From Holacanthus passer (lineage: Eukaryota; Chordata; Actinopteri; Pomacanthidae), in assembly GCA_025331565.1 (NCBI GenBank), contig JAFREQ010000167.1, forward strand, positions 248,001 to 312,000: DNA of 64,000 nt, given 5' to 3'. Positions within the stretch are counted from its first letter, which is position 1. Each line of letters opens with the position of its first letter. Made by a program: the position numbers and the translations under genes. Positions 1 through 18,800 of this stretch are shown one piece after another. Under the pieces are notes generated by a model that saw nothing but the letters and a program-made list of their open reading frames with translations, did no database searches and was not told where the DNA came from.

Positions 1-1209
1 TGCTTACACATCCAGCAGACATGGAGCAACATTAGCATTCATTTGGAGTCATGTTTCGGATCAACTGATGAATTTAATTTCAATATTAACTCTCCTTTAA
101 ACTTTGTTTTTGGTCTCTACCAACTCCTGAGAGTCTTTAACAGCTAAGTGCTCCACTATGTTCACCAGGTAGTCAGTGTTTGGTGCTGTGCAAGCAAGCT
201 GAAAATGACACACATGATGGTGAGAGTGAACCAGAGCAGTAAGGTTGTGGGCCACAAAATCAATGAACTAAAAGACACTAACAAGTGGCCAGTGAACATT
301 TTTAACATGACATGTGGTCTTTTGATGTACTGTTGATACATACATATTGACTAGAGCAGCTTTAGGTCTTTACTCTGTGGATACCTTCTTAAAAAAAACT
401 GCACTTAATAGAAACAGATGCAACCCAATCCTAATAATTTGGCCACATGTCTGCAGGTTAACTCTGCAGTGAAAATACTCATCTGCAGCCATGCCCATGT
501 CTATGAAGCAAAGCTGTTTATCACAGCATGCTCAAAACTCTGACTGGTCTATATTTGATGAGCAAGAGCAAATTCTTTACATGCAAAATTTCTTTTTTGC
601 ACACATCTGGCTCCATTTCCTTTTCATGTAAAACACAGTTAATTTGAGCGTTAAAGGTGCACGGTAGAGTTGGCATGTAAACAAAAAAAGGTTTACATTC
701 AGTGATTCTTGCGAAAATGTATTGTGCTTGCTTCTTTGCTCATCACCACCAGCAACTAGAGATCAATATTGCATCCTCATGTTTGTGCATGATAAACAAA
801 GCAGGGACACAGTCCTAAAAGCATTGCTCCATAGCACTACTCTGAATTGTACCTTTCACTTAAGCCAAGTGTAGGCATCCAGGACTTAAGTGTACACTAA
901 CTTGGGTATAGATTCAGAGGTCAACATGAAAAACATTCTCTCCCTTATTTTTCCACCATCTTTTCGAATATTTTCCATATTTTCCTTGTCTTCCTTTCTA
1001 GATGCACCCTGTGCTCGAAGCGTAGCAGTGAATTTTATGGATCCCGGGAAAAATCCTGAGATGCTTAGTTTGGATCCTGCAGTGAATATGTTGAAGAACC
1101 TGCATATTTTCCCACTCACGAGCAGGAAATATGACATGCAAGATTAGATATCATGAGGAGCAAAGGGGATCTGCACACATGTCGTATAATGTGAAAGTGC
1201 CAGCGTAGC

Positions 1210-1516
1210 GACAGTGGAGGGAAGGGAGGCAGAGAGGAGGCAGATGAAGTGATAGGAGAGATTGGGAGAGGAAAGACTGACAGAAGAGAAGAAAAAACGT
1301 CAAGTGAAAAGTTATGAGGGGGAAAGAGAAGAAAAAGATAAAGTGAAAGATAATGGAGACAGGAGAAAAGCATGAGGGGAAGGAGACAAACGAGGAGACA
1401 GGAGGGAGGAAATAGTGAAACAGGACACTGGGAGACAAAGTCAGCAGAGACAAAGAAAGAAATTAAGTCTAAGAAGAAGAAGTGACAGAGAAGGGCTACA
1501 GAAAAGCAAAGAAAGA
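1210..1516. repeat. Purine-rich (GA) low-complexity tract, about 300 bp
   Basis: The plus strand is almost all A and G with scattered C/T, an irregular mix of gagg, aaga, ggaa and gaca. No clean tandem period. It is pyrimidine-rich in the sense of the elp3 transcript. The ORFs over it are compositional artefacts. Confidence 0.7.
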
Positions 1517-2324
1517 TACGCTGAGGGCCAAACACACATTTAATCTGCTTCCTCCCACAGTGCCGACCTGCTGCTGCCCTTCATATTACCATCAAACACA
1601 CACTCACATACAGAAGTGGTTCAGTAAAACACACACACACATAGAGGTAATGTGACAAATCTGCGGGAAGACACACATGCTCTTCCACAGCTTAAATCTT
1701 TTTCTTAGAAAAATGAAGCACTCAGAGCTGTTGATGCTCACAAGATTGGCGCTGTCCTGAATGCCTTCATCACTATATTGCTTTTTTTCATCAGTCAGCG
1801 CCAACAACAACACACAAATCTAACCTCTGAAAAGCTGAAAAAGTGCTTTGTTTTCACACTACTCTAAATAATTCCAGCGTCCAATCTGGTGTTTTCAGGG
1901 GAATCAATAAGACGACGGTTAAATCTCTTCTTCGTTGGCCATTAAACAACAAAACTGGGCATCGCAGCTGATTTCTCTGCTGTGTCTCAGCCTCATTGAA
2001 CCTCCAGTGCTCGCGGTGGTCACCTACAGGATAATGTGTTATATTCACAGCCCGACCAATACATCAGCCAGTATTAGCTTATCGCAGATAAATTAAAATA
2101 GCTAACAGCAAAATAATAGCAAAAGCATTTGTGTTGGATGATCAGTAACAATGAACTGCAATATAGATATGCCAAAGATATGGGTCATGTCATTTAGATA
2201 GAGAGTCTCCATTTTGCCGTTTGTCCACCAGAGAGTGCTGACAGTTTTATTTTTGTCATTTGCTTATGTAAAATAAAATTACTATCCACAGAAATATTTT
2301 TGGTAGATGTTGATAGTGGTATTA

Positions 2325-2580
2325 CCGCTTTGGTCCAGACTGATATATCTCAACAACTACAGGATGGATTGCCATGAAATGTCTACATGCATTGTCTCGT
2401 CTCATTTCCAGTCTTTATGTTGAGTTAAGCTAATTGTCTCCTGACTTTATCTTCATATTCATCGCAAACTTGAGAGTGGTGTCAATCCTCTCATCTAATC
2501 TAATCTCATTTTATCTTCCAGCAACAACGCAAACAGGCATATTTCCAATAGCATCACACTACTTTTTTAACTTAGCTGCC
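2325..2580. repeat. Fish interspersed repeat fragment
   Basis: Starts with ttggtccagactgatatatc and continues through a block with ccagtctttatg and gagagtggtgtcaa. The second block recurs in the same orientation at about 51950-52050. This wording is common in teleost intergenic DNA; the family is not assigned. Confidence 0.55.
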
Positions 2581-4519
2581 ACATAGCGTCCGACCAAATG
2601 TATGTCATTATTTTCCCCATCCTCGTTAAAAAGCATATATGATCCAATTTATGCACTATGGAGACTGTTTTTGAAATGCTTAGTTTTCCAATGGTGTGAA
2701 CAGATGAAAAAATAATCATTTTTAAATTTAGCTGGCTTAGTGTAGACACACTTTCGTGTTTCCTCAGTCAGCCCCTCTGAGGAGAACAAAGCTGTTTCCA
2801 CTTTACATCTAAATGTTCAGGCTCCTCTTTGTTGTCTTTTCTTGTTTCATTTGTAGCTCATTACAGAGGAAAAATAAAGGTTTGAACTTTTTCACCTCTG
2901 CAGACGGCTCCATTGCAATGCAGAGCCCTGTGAGGCGCCACAGTCAGTAATCAGAAACAGCAATTAAAAAAAATACAGAAACAGTTGAATTAACAGGCAA
3001 AGGAGAGAGAAATTGTCACCGTTGCTGGTTGTGAGACGATGAATGACACATTGTGATAAGTCACAGGAGTGCGTCAGAGTCATACCTGGACCACTTAGCA
3101 TCATCTTTTCTTTTCCTTCATTGGATTCTTAATCATTTGATGTCTGTTGTATCAATGTAAAAATAAACCGAATGAGCCACAAACTGCGTCTTCATTTACA
3201 TCCTACAGTCAGGCATGTTGGCAGGGAGCACTGTCTGCTTCTGCACATTGATATTATAGCTGTGTTTCCAATCAGAGCTGTAAAGTGAGCCTGCTGGTGA
3301 GAGACATCTGACAGGATTTTCTATTGAGTCACATCACAGTTGGGACCGTGAGTCGACTGTCACAGTGCTTCCGGTGCTATTTTAAGATGCTACATGTAGG
3401 ACTTACTTGTTACTATACCACTGTGAGATAAGTAGTGATGACGCACCCTGAGGCCAAGAAAGAGAAGAAGACATGATTGCTCATGTCACAAACAATAAAC
3501 TTAATGATCATCTAGAACTTTACTGGTATTATTTTAAGTTTGGAGTTTTTACTCATTTTATTTCTCTACTTAACTTTTTCAGTCAAACTTCTTAAAAAAT
3601 ATTTATAGGAAATGATCTATTCATTTAATTAGTGTGTCATATAAAATGACCCATGAGTTCTCAGCTCAATGACCTGAGGATTTAAATTTACCCCTTTATG
3701 CTTAAATAAATGCATGTTTGCATGCCAACCTACAGCGGAATACAGTTAACTACAGAGTATTCAGCGATTGGCAGTTGTTGCCGATCCAACTAACCTCTTT
3801 GATCAGCACCAAACATGTCTGCAAGCATGAGGAATGTTTGAGAATGAGCTTTGAAGAGTGTTCTGGTCATCTAGTGGTTAAATCACACAGCATGTGATGT
3901 CCCCGGGTGAATTCAAAGACCTTTGTTGCATCATGTCATACCCTTCTCTAGCTATCCTCTCACTCTCTCTCATCTTTCTTGTCTGTATCTCCACTATTAA
4001 ACTGTCCAAGGAAGGTGAAATGCCCAAAAAAAAAATTGTCAAAGTAGAAAAAAAAAGTGAAGTGACACCAGCAGCTGACATTACACTGACTGTAACTGCA
4101 CATCGATTAATGTATGGTGTCCAATTGATTTCAGCCTGAAGGCAATGGTTAAAACACAGAATAAATGGTATGTAACACAAAACCACAGACATGTCACGCA
4201 GGGGCCACTCTGTGGAGATGCATGATTAAAACTCTGTGTATGCACAAAGATAGAAATACGCCCAATCATTCATCTACACTTGTTATATAAAGCTGTGCAT
4301 ACTCATGGTTTGTTCTGTTCCTTATTATGCTCCTAACCCTAGTCCACTATTGCAACAACTAATTATGACTAAAGCTAACACTGTTCAACGGATGTGTGGT
4401 ATTACAAATGGAGGCCTGGTAGCCACAAAAGACTGGAGATGACCTGCTCAAGGTTGAATTCTGTTAAAATAATCTAAAATGCTAAAACATAACAACAAAT
4501 CATGTTTGTGAATGCTTAC

Positions 4520-11811
<7,292 letters not shown>

Positions 11812-12795
11812 CTCTTCCTTTAGCCACACAGTCCAATTTCCAAGGGGTTGATGCGGGGTTTGAGGAATTACATCCGTTTTTTCTCCCGACAGGTCTGTCA
11901 GAAATAGTAAACAACTCCACGTTGCGTCTGAACACGGCTTCTGTTGTACGGCGACCGGAACTGTCGTAAAATAGCGTAAACGTGCCTTTTACCTTATTAC
12001 GCTTGAAAATTCTATAAAGTTTCCAAGAGTAAACCACCGTTTTACTGCTATTATATCAGTTTCATTGACATGTTATTTATTTCTGTTTTTGCTTTTTGGA
12101 CAAATCTCTGCTAAGTGAAAAGGCATGTAATACACTGTGGATCCGCACAGTGGCGCCAAATCCCCTCTCTGTGCAGAGAAGCCTGGACTCTCACCAAATC
12201 TCTGAGTAAATCCCTTTAGCTGCGAGTTGACATGAAGGCTTGACTGATCTCTGCGGGAAGTTTCAGGAAATGCAACAGGTGGAAGAGCCGAGGGACTGAA
12301 CCGTGTGCCGCCGTGAGTGTGTTTTAAACTTACAAATAGAGAGCAGGGTGACACAGCTCACTGTTCTGGGGTCAGTTACATGTATGAGTGGTCTTTATGG
12401 AGATATGTCACCTCTGTGTTTGTGTGCTGTCCTCCAGCTCCTGTTAGCGTCCCGGGCTAGCTGCCGTATGTACTTGAAGGTGCCTGTGGGCGTCGGACAG
12501 GGAAACAACTGCGCAGTCTTTCACACGGTTTGTGCACTTTTCTTAACAATATAGTTTGTCCTTTAGCTTCTTATGTCTTCTTTAAGTTGTCTTGAGTGTG
12601 GTTTAACGTTAAAGGTGAGTATTGATATAATAATTTACAGACTCGCGCAGTGAAGCAGTAAAAATAAAATGATGTGTTCAGGTGTAACTCGGGGAAATGA
12701 GATTCAAATTGAACGTGTGTAAGATTTTGTTTGAAGTCAACACAGAGTTTTTAACTTGTGTCCATTCATTCACATACTGCAGGTCAGGTGGCACC
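11812..12795. promoter_or_regulatory. Divergent promoter region between elp3 and kif13b
   Basis: 985 bp separate the elp3 ATG (minus) from the kif13b ATG (plus). CpG dinucleotides are more frequent here than in the flanking introns, for example at 11920-11990 and 12290-12320. Visible candidate sites are an ETS-like ACCGGAA near 11950 and an E2F-like GCGCCAAA at about 12153-12160 (TTTGGCGC on minus). No clear TATA box. Start sites are not determined. Confidence 0.6.
12312..12782 (+). other. kif13b: Possible intron in the kif13b 5' UTR
   Basis: GCCGCC|GTGAGT at 12307-12318 is a strong donor, and cacatactgcag ending at 12782 is a good acceptor just before GTCAGGTGGCACCATGG. A non-coding first exon ending at 12312 and spliced to 12783 would explain both. 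Inference only. Confidence 0.4.
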
Positions 12796-12865
12796 ATGGA
12801 TGACAACAGCCCCAATGTCTCCAATGTGAAGGTGGCTGTTCGTGTGCGACCCATGAACAGGAGAG
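12796..12865 (+). CDS. kif13b: kif13b coding exon 1
   Basis: 70 nt, residues 1-24: MDDNSPNVSNVKVAVRVRP then MNRRG. First motor strand. Donor gtgagc. Confidence 0.93.
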
Positions 12866-15800
12866 GTGAGCACAATGACACACCAGCCTTGTGACAGTCA
12901 CTTAAAGCACTTATGAGTTGGACCATGCTCATTAGTCTGTTTTTCTCAGGTCAAACAAAGGATTTTTTCTGCAAAGCTCCAAAGAGACTTATCACCAGTG
13001 CAGAGCTCTCTGGGTTTGTGAGGCCAGGGTTAATTTGTAAAACAATAGAGGCCTCATTCCTGTCTTTTACAGGGTTCGCTTTCCCGGTCAGGCTCTCAAA
13101 AGGTCTATTTTGCCCCTCTTTGGAGAGGTTTTGGCTGAAGTGCTGTGGGAGTGGAAATGGAAAAATATGGAAGGAACAGTGACATCACATCCTGACAGAA
13201 AAGGGACTTTAATGCACTTTCTCTGGCTTTAATATCTCTGACAATAGCTGAGCAGGATTGAAGTGTCAAACGTCCTTGAGCTTACCTTTAATTTTATGTG
13301 ATCACCTTTCAAATTTGGTTTCCACAAAGGCCTTTATAGCTATTTCAAAATGAAGTGTAACAGTGGAAAATGTCACAACACACGTGTCCTAATTCCTGCT
13401 CAGACAGGAACTTTCAGACCCGTCTCCGCCTTAAAAACCTTCTACTGTAGGTAGGAATGAGGAAGAGAAGCTGTGACCCCGCTTTTCCTTACTGTCTGCT
13501 CAGGGAGTAGTATATTGGCTATAATGTTTGCACAGGCAAGTCCTGGATGAATCACCATCAATAAAACTATTTCCTGCCCCATCGTGTCGGGCTGTTTGTG
13601 TTGTGATTACGAGGTACTGGCACACAAGCACTCTGTATGACACCGGTTGTCTTGTTGTGAGAGTTGTGTCAGTGACAAGTAAGGAAAGTCATGCTCTTTA
13701 AATTATTTAAACAGTACATTATGATTAATAGAGATCCTTTTTGCAAAAGCAGTTTTGTTCACTGTACATTACACATTGTTGTTTAGGTCCTAAATGAACT
13801 AGATTAAGCCCAACTCACCTGTCAACAGTCCTGTACTGCAGGTAAAAGCGCATTTTCTTCTCATGGGGCAGAGCACAGGTTGTCAGAATCAACAACAGAC
13901 TTTCAGACTCATTGACCATCAGTATAACTGCCCCTCAAGGGTTTGTCCTCTCATTTCTACTGTCTCATCTCTGTATTATAGACTAATGACTGCATGTCTC
14001 ACTCTGACAATAGTAATATATTTACTGTTGTTGAGTTATATATTGACTGTTGTTGGGCACAATGAAACAAATCATCTGTGAAGTTGATATGGCAATTATT
14101 GAATCTTAAATCTAAATTTTTCATGTTATCATTAAAATACATCCCATTTCTCACTATTTTCTGTTCTAATCCAGAAAAAGACCTAAAGACAAAATGCGTG
14201 GTGGAGATGGAGGGGAACCAGACAATTCTGCATCCAGCCATCACAAACCTGAACAAAGGAGACCTCCGGTAAGCTGCAAAGAGTTTCACACACTAATTTA
14301 TTATCTTATCATCAGTTTAATGCAAGCCATTCAACTTTTGGAAGCTGAGTCATTTTGCAGTTTATATGTCTGTATTTGCCATTAGAGCTGCAACTAATGA
14401 TTATTTTCATTAATCTGCCAATTATTTTCACTTATTAATTGATTAATCGTTTAGTCAGTTGTGCAGTGCAGTTTCCCAGAACCCAAAGTGACATCTTCAA
14501 ATAGTTTCCTTTGTCCAACCAATAGTCCAAAGCCTTCATTTACTATTATAAATCACAATGAAAAGCAGCAAATCCTTATATTTAAGAAGCTGGAACCAGC
14601 AAATGTTTGACATTTTGCTTGAAAAATGACTGAAATGATTAATCGATTGTCAAAATAGTAGTTTCTTTCAGTCCATTAAATGACTAATCGATTAATCGAC
14701 TAATTGTTGCAGGATGTACACGTACAGTATTTACACTATAGGATCACCAAAAATTTAATTCCCTCAGGATCACTGGCAGAGGAGTTTATACAGACTCGAA
14801 CCAGCCCATAAAACCAGCACCCAATTTACTGCAAGAAGCTCAAATCTAACCCCACCCATCCTTCTATTACGGCTTTTATTCTTCCTCCTCCCTCTGTGTC
14901 CTTCCTGCACCGTTGCTCTCTTTACAAAGGGTGTGTCTGTTCCAGCTCAGTCCTGCTCAGGTAGTCAAGCCAGGATTTAAAGGAATAGAAACAAAAGAGG
15001 GAAAGTGTCAATATTCAGATTCAAGACTCAGAATATTTTCTACATCCAGTCAGTGTAGAAATTTGTCTTGTTTTAATATTATGATATCAGAACTCATCTC
15101 ATTGCAATGCATCAAAATAACACCAATTACCAATATTGTGGGAACAAAATATGCAATGATTAGATTAAATTTAAAATGTGCCACTGGCCACATGTTGTAT
15201 GTCTCCATATATGTTTACTGTAGTCAGAGCAGTTCAGTCCTCTCTCCTCCTTACAGTGAGCCAAGCAGTGAGTCAGAACAGCGTAGGTAGATGCTCCCTG
15301 GAGGGTTTGGCCCCTTCTCAGGTTACCTTGTTCAGTAAATACACCTCAAGGCAATCCCCTCCAGACATGGGAGTATGAATGTCTTTCTTTGTAAAGACAG
15401 TCTTATATTTCATAGTTATCCTATGCATTTTTATGTATTTATGTGTGTCTCTTCTGCCCTGACACGCTTCAGTTGCAGTATGCTTCCCTTATGGGGCTCA
15501 ATGTGAACAGGTTTTACAGGCTCAGCGCAACATGGACAAGCACTTCTCCCACACTGATCTGAGAGCAGCACAAGTGGGATTAGGGAATCCTCCACGTTTT
15601 AGACATATTTTGAATGTTGATTTCCTGACAGTGGACACAAAGTCAACTCACTGGCCATGTCACTTTGACAGTTGTCCACTGGCAATGATGAAAGGTTGCC
15701 ATTTGACACCAGTGTGTACCAACTGTGCACTACCATTTGGTGACACAAGCATGCCACCTTTTTTGACCATCCACTTGACTGACATTTTGTTCTGAGTTCT

Positions 15801-18800
15801 TTCCAGTGCAAACCAATGCCTTTTGGACACAACCCTTGTCCTGTCCACTTGGATTTGTTTTTGTCTACCCGAAAAATGGCAAATTAGGCACAGAGGCCCC
15901 AAATTCAAAACATATGACTGTCTGTCAAAATAGGGGACCTGCCTGAAAACATAAGCCCTGGTGTCATTGTTCTTGATTAGGAAGGTTTCCATGTTTTCCT
16001 TGCAATTTGCACTCCACAGATATTGAGGACAAGGAGTCTACTTGCAATACCCTTGTACTGTTGATGAGGTATTGGCAGTGGATGGCGTCCAATGGCTACA
16101 TTAGGGTTCGACAATTGTTTGGGTATTGCCAACAGTCCTCCACGGGTCACTGCCAATACCTTTGTTATAAAACTACTACTACCACTATCCACTTTGCTCA
16201 AGTGAGAAAAATGTACAGGTCTATCTCTCCAAAGCAACTCTGCTGACATTATTGCCCTCTCACCCTAAGGATTTAACAGTGTGAAAATTAAGCCAATGGA
16301 AGACACATTGATTTTGGTCATATTTGGACTCTTGGCCCTCAGAGGCTCGTGGGGCTCCATTCACTTCAGATTTGGCACACTGTAAGCTCTGCCCCCCAAG
16401 ATGAATCCCCCAAGATTTCAGCTTTCAAAAATCAATGGTTTTGTAAAAAATCTTGATTTGAGATGACCTTACAAATGTCAATGTTAAGGTGCTGCCAATG
16501 GACAGATGACCTTTCATGCCCTTTAACCAATTAAGGCCACATTTTTCATTCTGCAGTGAATTTCAACTCCAAAATGACACAGCAGAGAGGAGATAATTGA
16601 CAGTCTGTTAGTACAATTAACCACTGAGCAAGCAGTGTTATTTATCCAGTATTTACATGAAAAAATATCCGAAAGGCAAAAACAGCACCAACACAGACGA
16701 AGTTCAGTGACTGAATGAGCTCCGCGTTTGGAGCCGACAGACAGCAGTCAGCTGTCAATCAAAGTGACGTCACTCTTCATTATGCACAATTTCAGTTATT
16801 ATATTTTTCAGTTATAAAAAAAAAATCACCCCCTGTTGTCATGAAGTGGAAAATCAGCTAAAGAGACCACAACCATTTTTTGTACCAGGCTGTAAACATG
16901 TTTTCTTCTGCTGTAAAGTTCAACATTGAAATTCAAATACTTTATAATTCGACTTTCCCTAACTTTCAGCCTCCATCTTCCCACGGAGTATACCAGATCC
17001 TTAGAGATGTGAAACCACCCTAGGGCGGTTTTAAAATGAGTGCAGATTAACATATTAAAGTTGTTCTCAGTGTAAAATTCCTTCAAGTGTACAATCTGTT
17101 CACTTTACTATAATTTACCGTTGGGCCAAGTGGTCAAAAGTCATATCTCCCACATGCTAAAGATTTGGGAGCTGAAATTTAAATATGGTGGTCCCCACCC
17201 TGCTCTAAAAATTTCAGCCTCTTTGGCCAAGGCACTTTGAAAATATGACCCTTTCTACTTAGGCATAACCTAGGTCCAAAAGTAAGGTATTTGAAGTGGA
17301 CAAACTTTGTGTAGATGTTAGGGCACCTATGGTAGCTGTAACCAGGAAAACAGCAGGGGCTGTCAGACCCTCAAGATGGTAGAAATTAATAAAGCCTTTG
17401 GGTCTGCTTTCATAACTGTGGAGCCCACCAATAGTCAGCAGGCCTGTAAAACTATAGTTTCATGGATCCCATTTTACTGCATATGCTATAAACAGACCTT
17501 GAATTGTTGCAAGAATATTTATCAATCCCAGCAGAGCAATGTTTATAAAAACAAACCACCTTTCTTATCTGATCTTGGCTTTGATAAGAACACCACTTTT
17601 TATCTGTTTGTGGAATCACAGATGTTTGCTTGTTTTATATCCTGAGTTTTAGAACTTATGTGTACAGAATATGTAATATGTGACCATCCACCTAAAGGGC
17701 TGTGTACTATCAGACCACTTAAATCTGGAATTGTCTAGTTGTGCAGGGGTGTATGTTGTTGGTCATAGACTTGCTGACCTACCATCCTCCTCCCTCTCCT
17801 TTAGTGACTCCTTGGAGCTGCAAGGCTCTGCCAGTTATCTCAGGAATGTCCTCGCCAGCCGAGGAGAGGACAGGACTTAATGTTGCTCTTTCATGGACCA
17901 GCCAAGTCTCACATAGGGAGGCCTTGTTTCATTATAGCCCCCCATGTGTGTGGCCATGACTAAATTTGCAGCATTTTTCTTTTAACCCCAAATTGATATT
18001 TCTGCCTGAGTGAAGACTGTGTGTTCTGAGTCAAAGGGGGCTTCCCTGGAGACTGGGTGCCTATGTTTAAGAATGATTGATTTTACCATAACAAATATAA
18101 CAATCTGTGTTTCTCACATTTTCACATATTGGAAAAACATTAAGCATTTTTGTCGTTGGTATTCCTTCCTTTTAAACGGCTATGTAGAAATACATTTGAA
18201 ACCATCAATTTCAACTTGTGGGCTACACAGTAATTACTGAGGAAAATTGTCATTTTTAATCCTTCTATGATATAATATTTGTCTTGGTTGGTTTTCAGCT
18301 CATGTCTTTGGGGCAGCTTTCTAATACTTTATAGTGGTTAGATGTCCTTGCTGAATCATCAAAGTGAGGACTAGCCCTCGAACTATCATCACCCTGAATG
18401 CTTCACTGCTTCTGCAGGCAATTTGCTAAAGTAATGAGCAGTTAATGGCTAAATGCAGACTTAAAGCCGCTATAACTGATTTTTTGGCCACTTGGAGGCA
18501 GCAGAAGCAAAGCTGTGCTTGAGAATTGTGGATTAATTCATCCTAGATATTTGGGGCACTACAAGCATTAATGTCCATTTTAACCTGAATAGTTATTGAA
18601 TAATACATTATCATTGAATCATATAATACCATTTTTCATGTGTTAAATCAAACCTAAACCTTTGAGTTAAACTAGATCAGACTTAAACTTCCTCTGACAT
18701 GAATGCTACCCTGGCGATGGACACCATGAAGCTGCAGTAGAGCACAGAACATGTTTGATTATTATATAATTAAATTTGACATTCGCTTGCTGGAATGTGG

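Larger units (their letters stand above)
1..4519 (-). other. elp3: elp3 intron 9 (5' portion), no exon recognised
   Basis: No ORF here resembles Elp3 or another known protein. Contents: a purine-rich strand-asymmetric block (about 1210-1516), and fish interspersed repeat fragments near 2040-2100 and 2325-2580. Read as intron because exon 9 ends with a good donor and the Elp3 C-terminus is not met. Confidence 0.6.

Noticed and set aside
1116..1535. 139-codon minus-strand ORF rich in Leu, Phe, Ser
   Set aside because: Direct product of the purine-rich tract; no domain, no splice context.
3878..4192. Minus-strand ORF containing ERIAREGYD, resembling EEAERIAREEHG of the Elp3 acetyltransferase domain
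   Set aside because: Only a few residues agree, there are no flanking splice sites or conserved neighbours, and the order of Elp3 exons would be broken. Chance match.
12697..12795. In-frame upstream ATG at 12697 that would lengthen kif13b by 33 residues
   Set aside because: The sequence just before 12783 is a good splice acceptor, the extra residues resemble nothing in kinesins, and the 12796 ATG has the better context and the family's usual start.
15599..16249. ORFs of 77-110 codons on both strands in kif13b intron 2
   Set aside because: No recognisable domain, overlapping on both strands, and inside a clear intron. Could be decayed repeat, not a gene.
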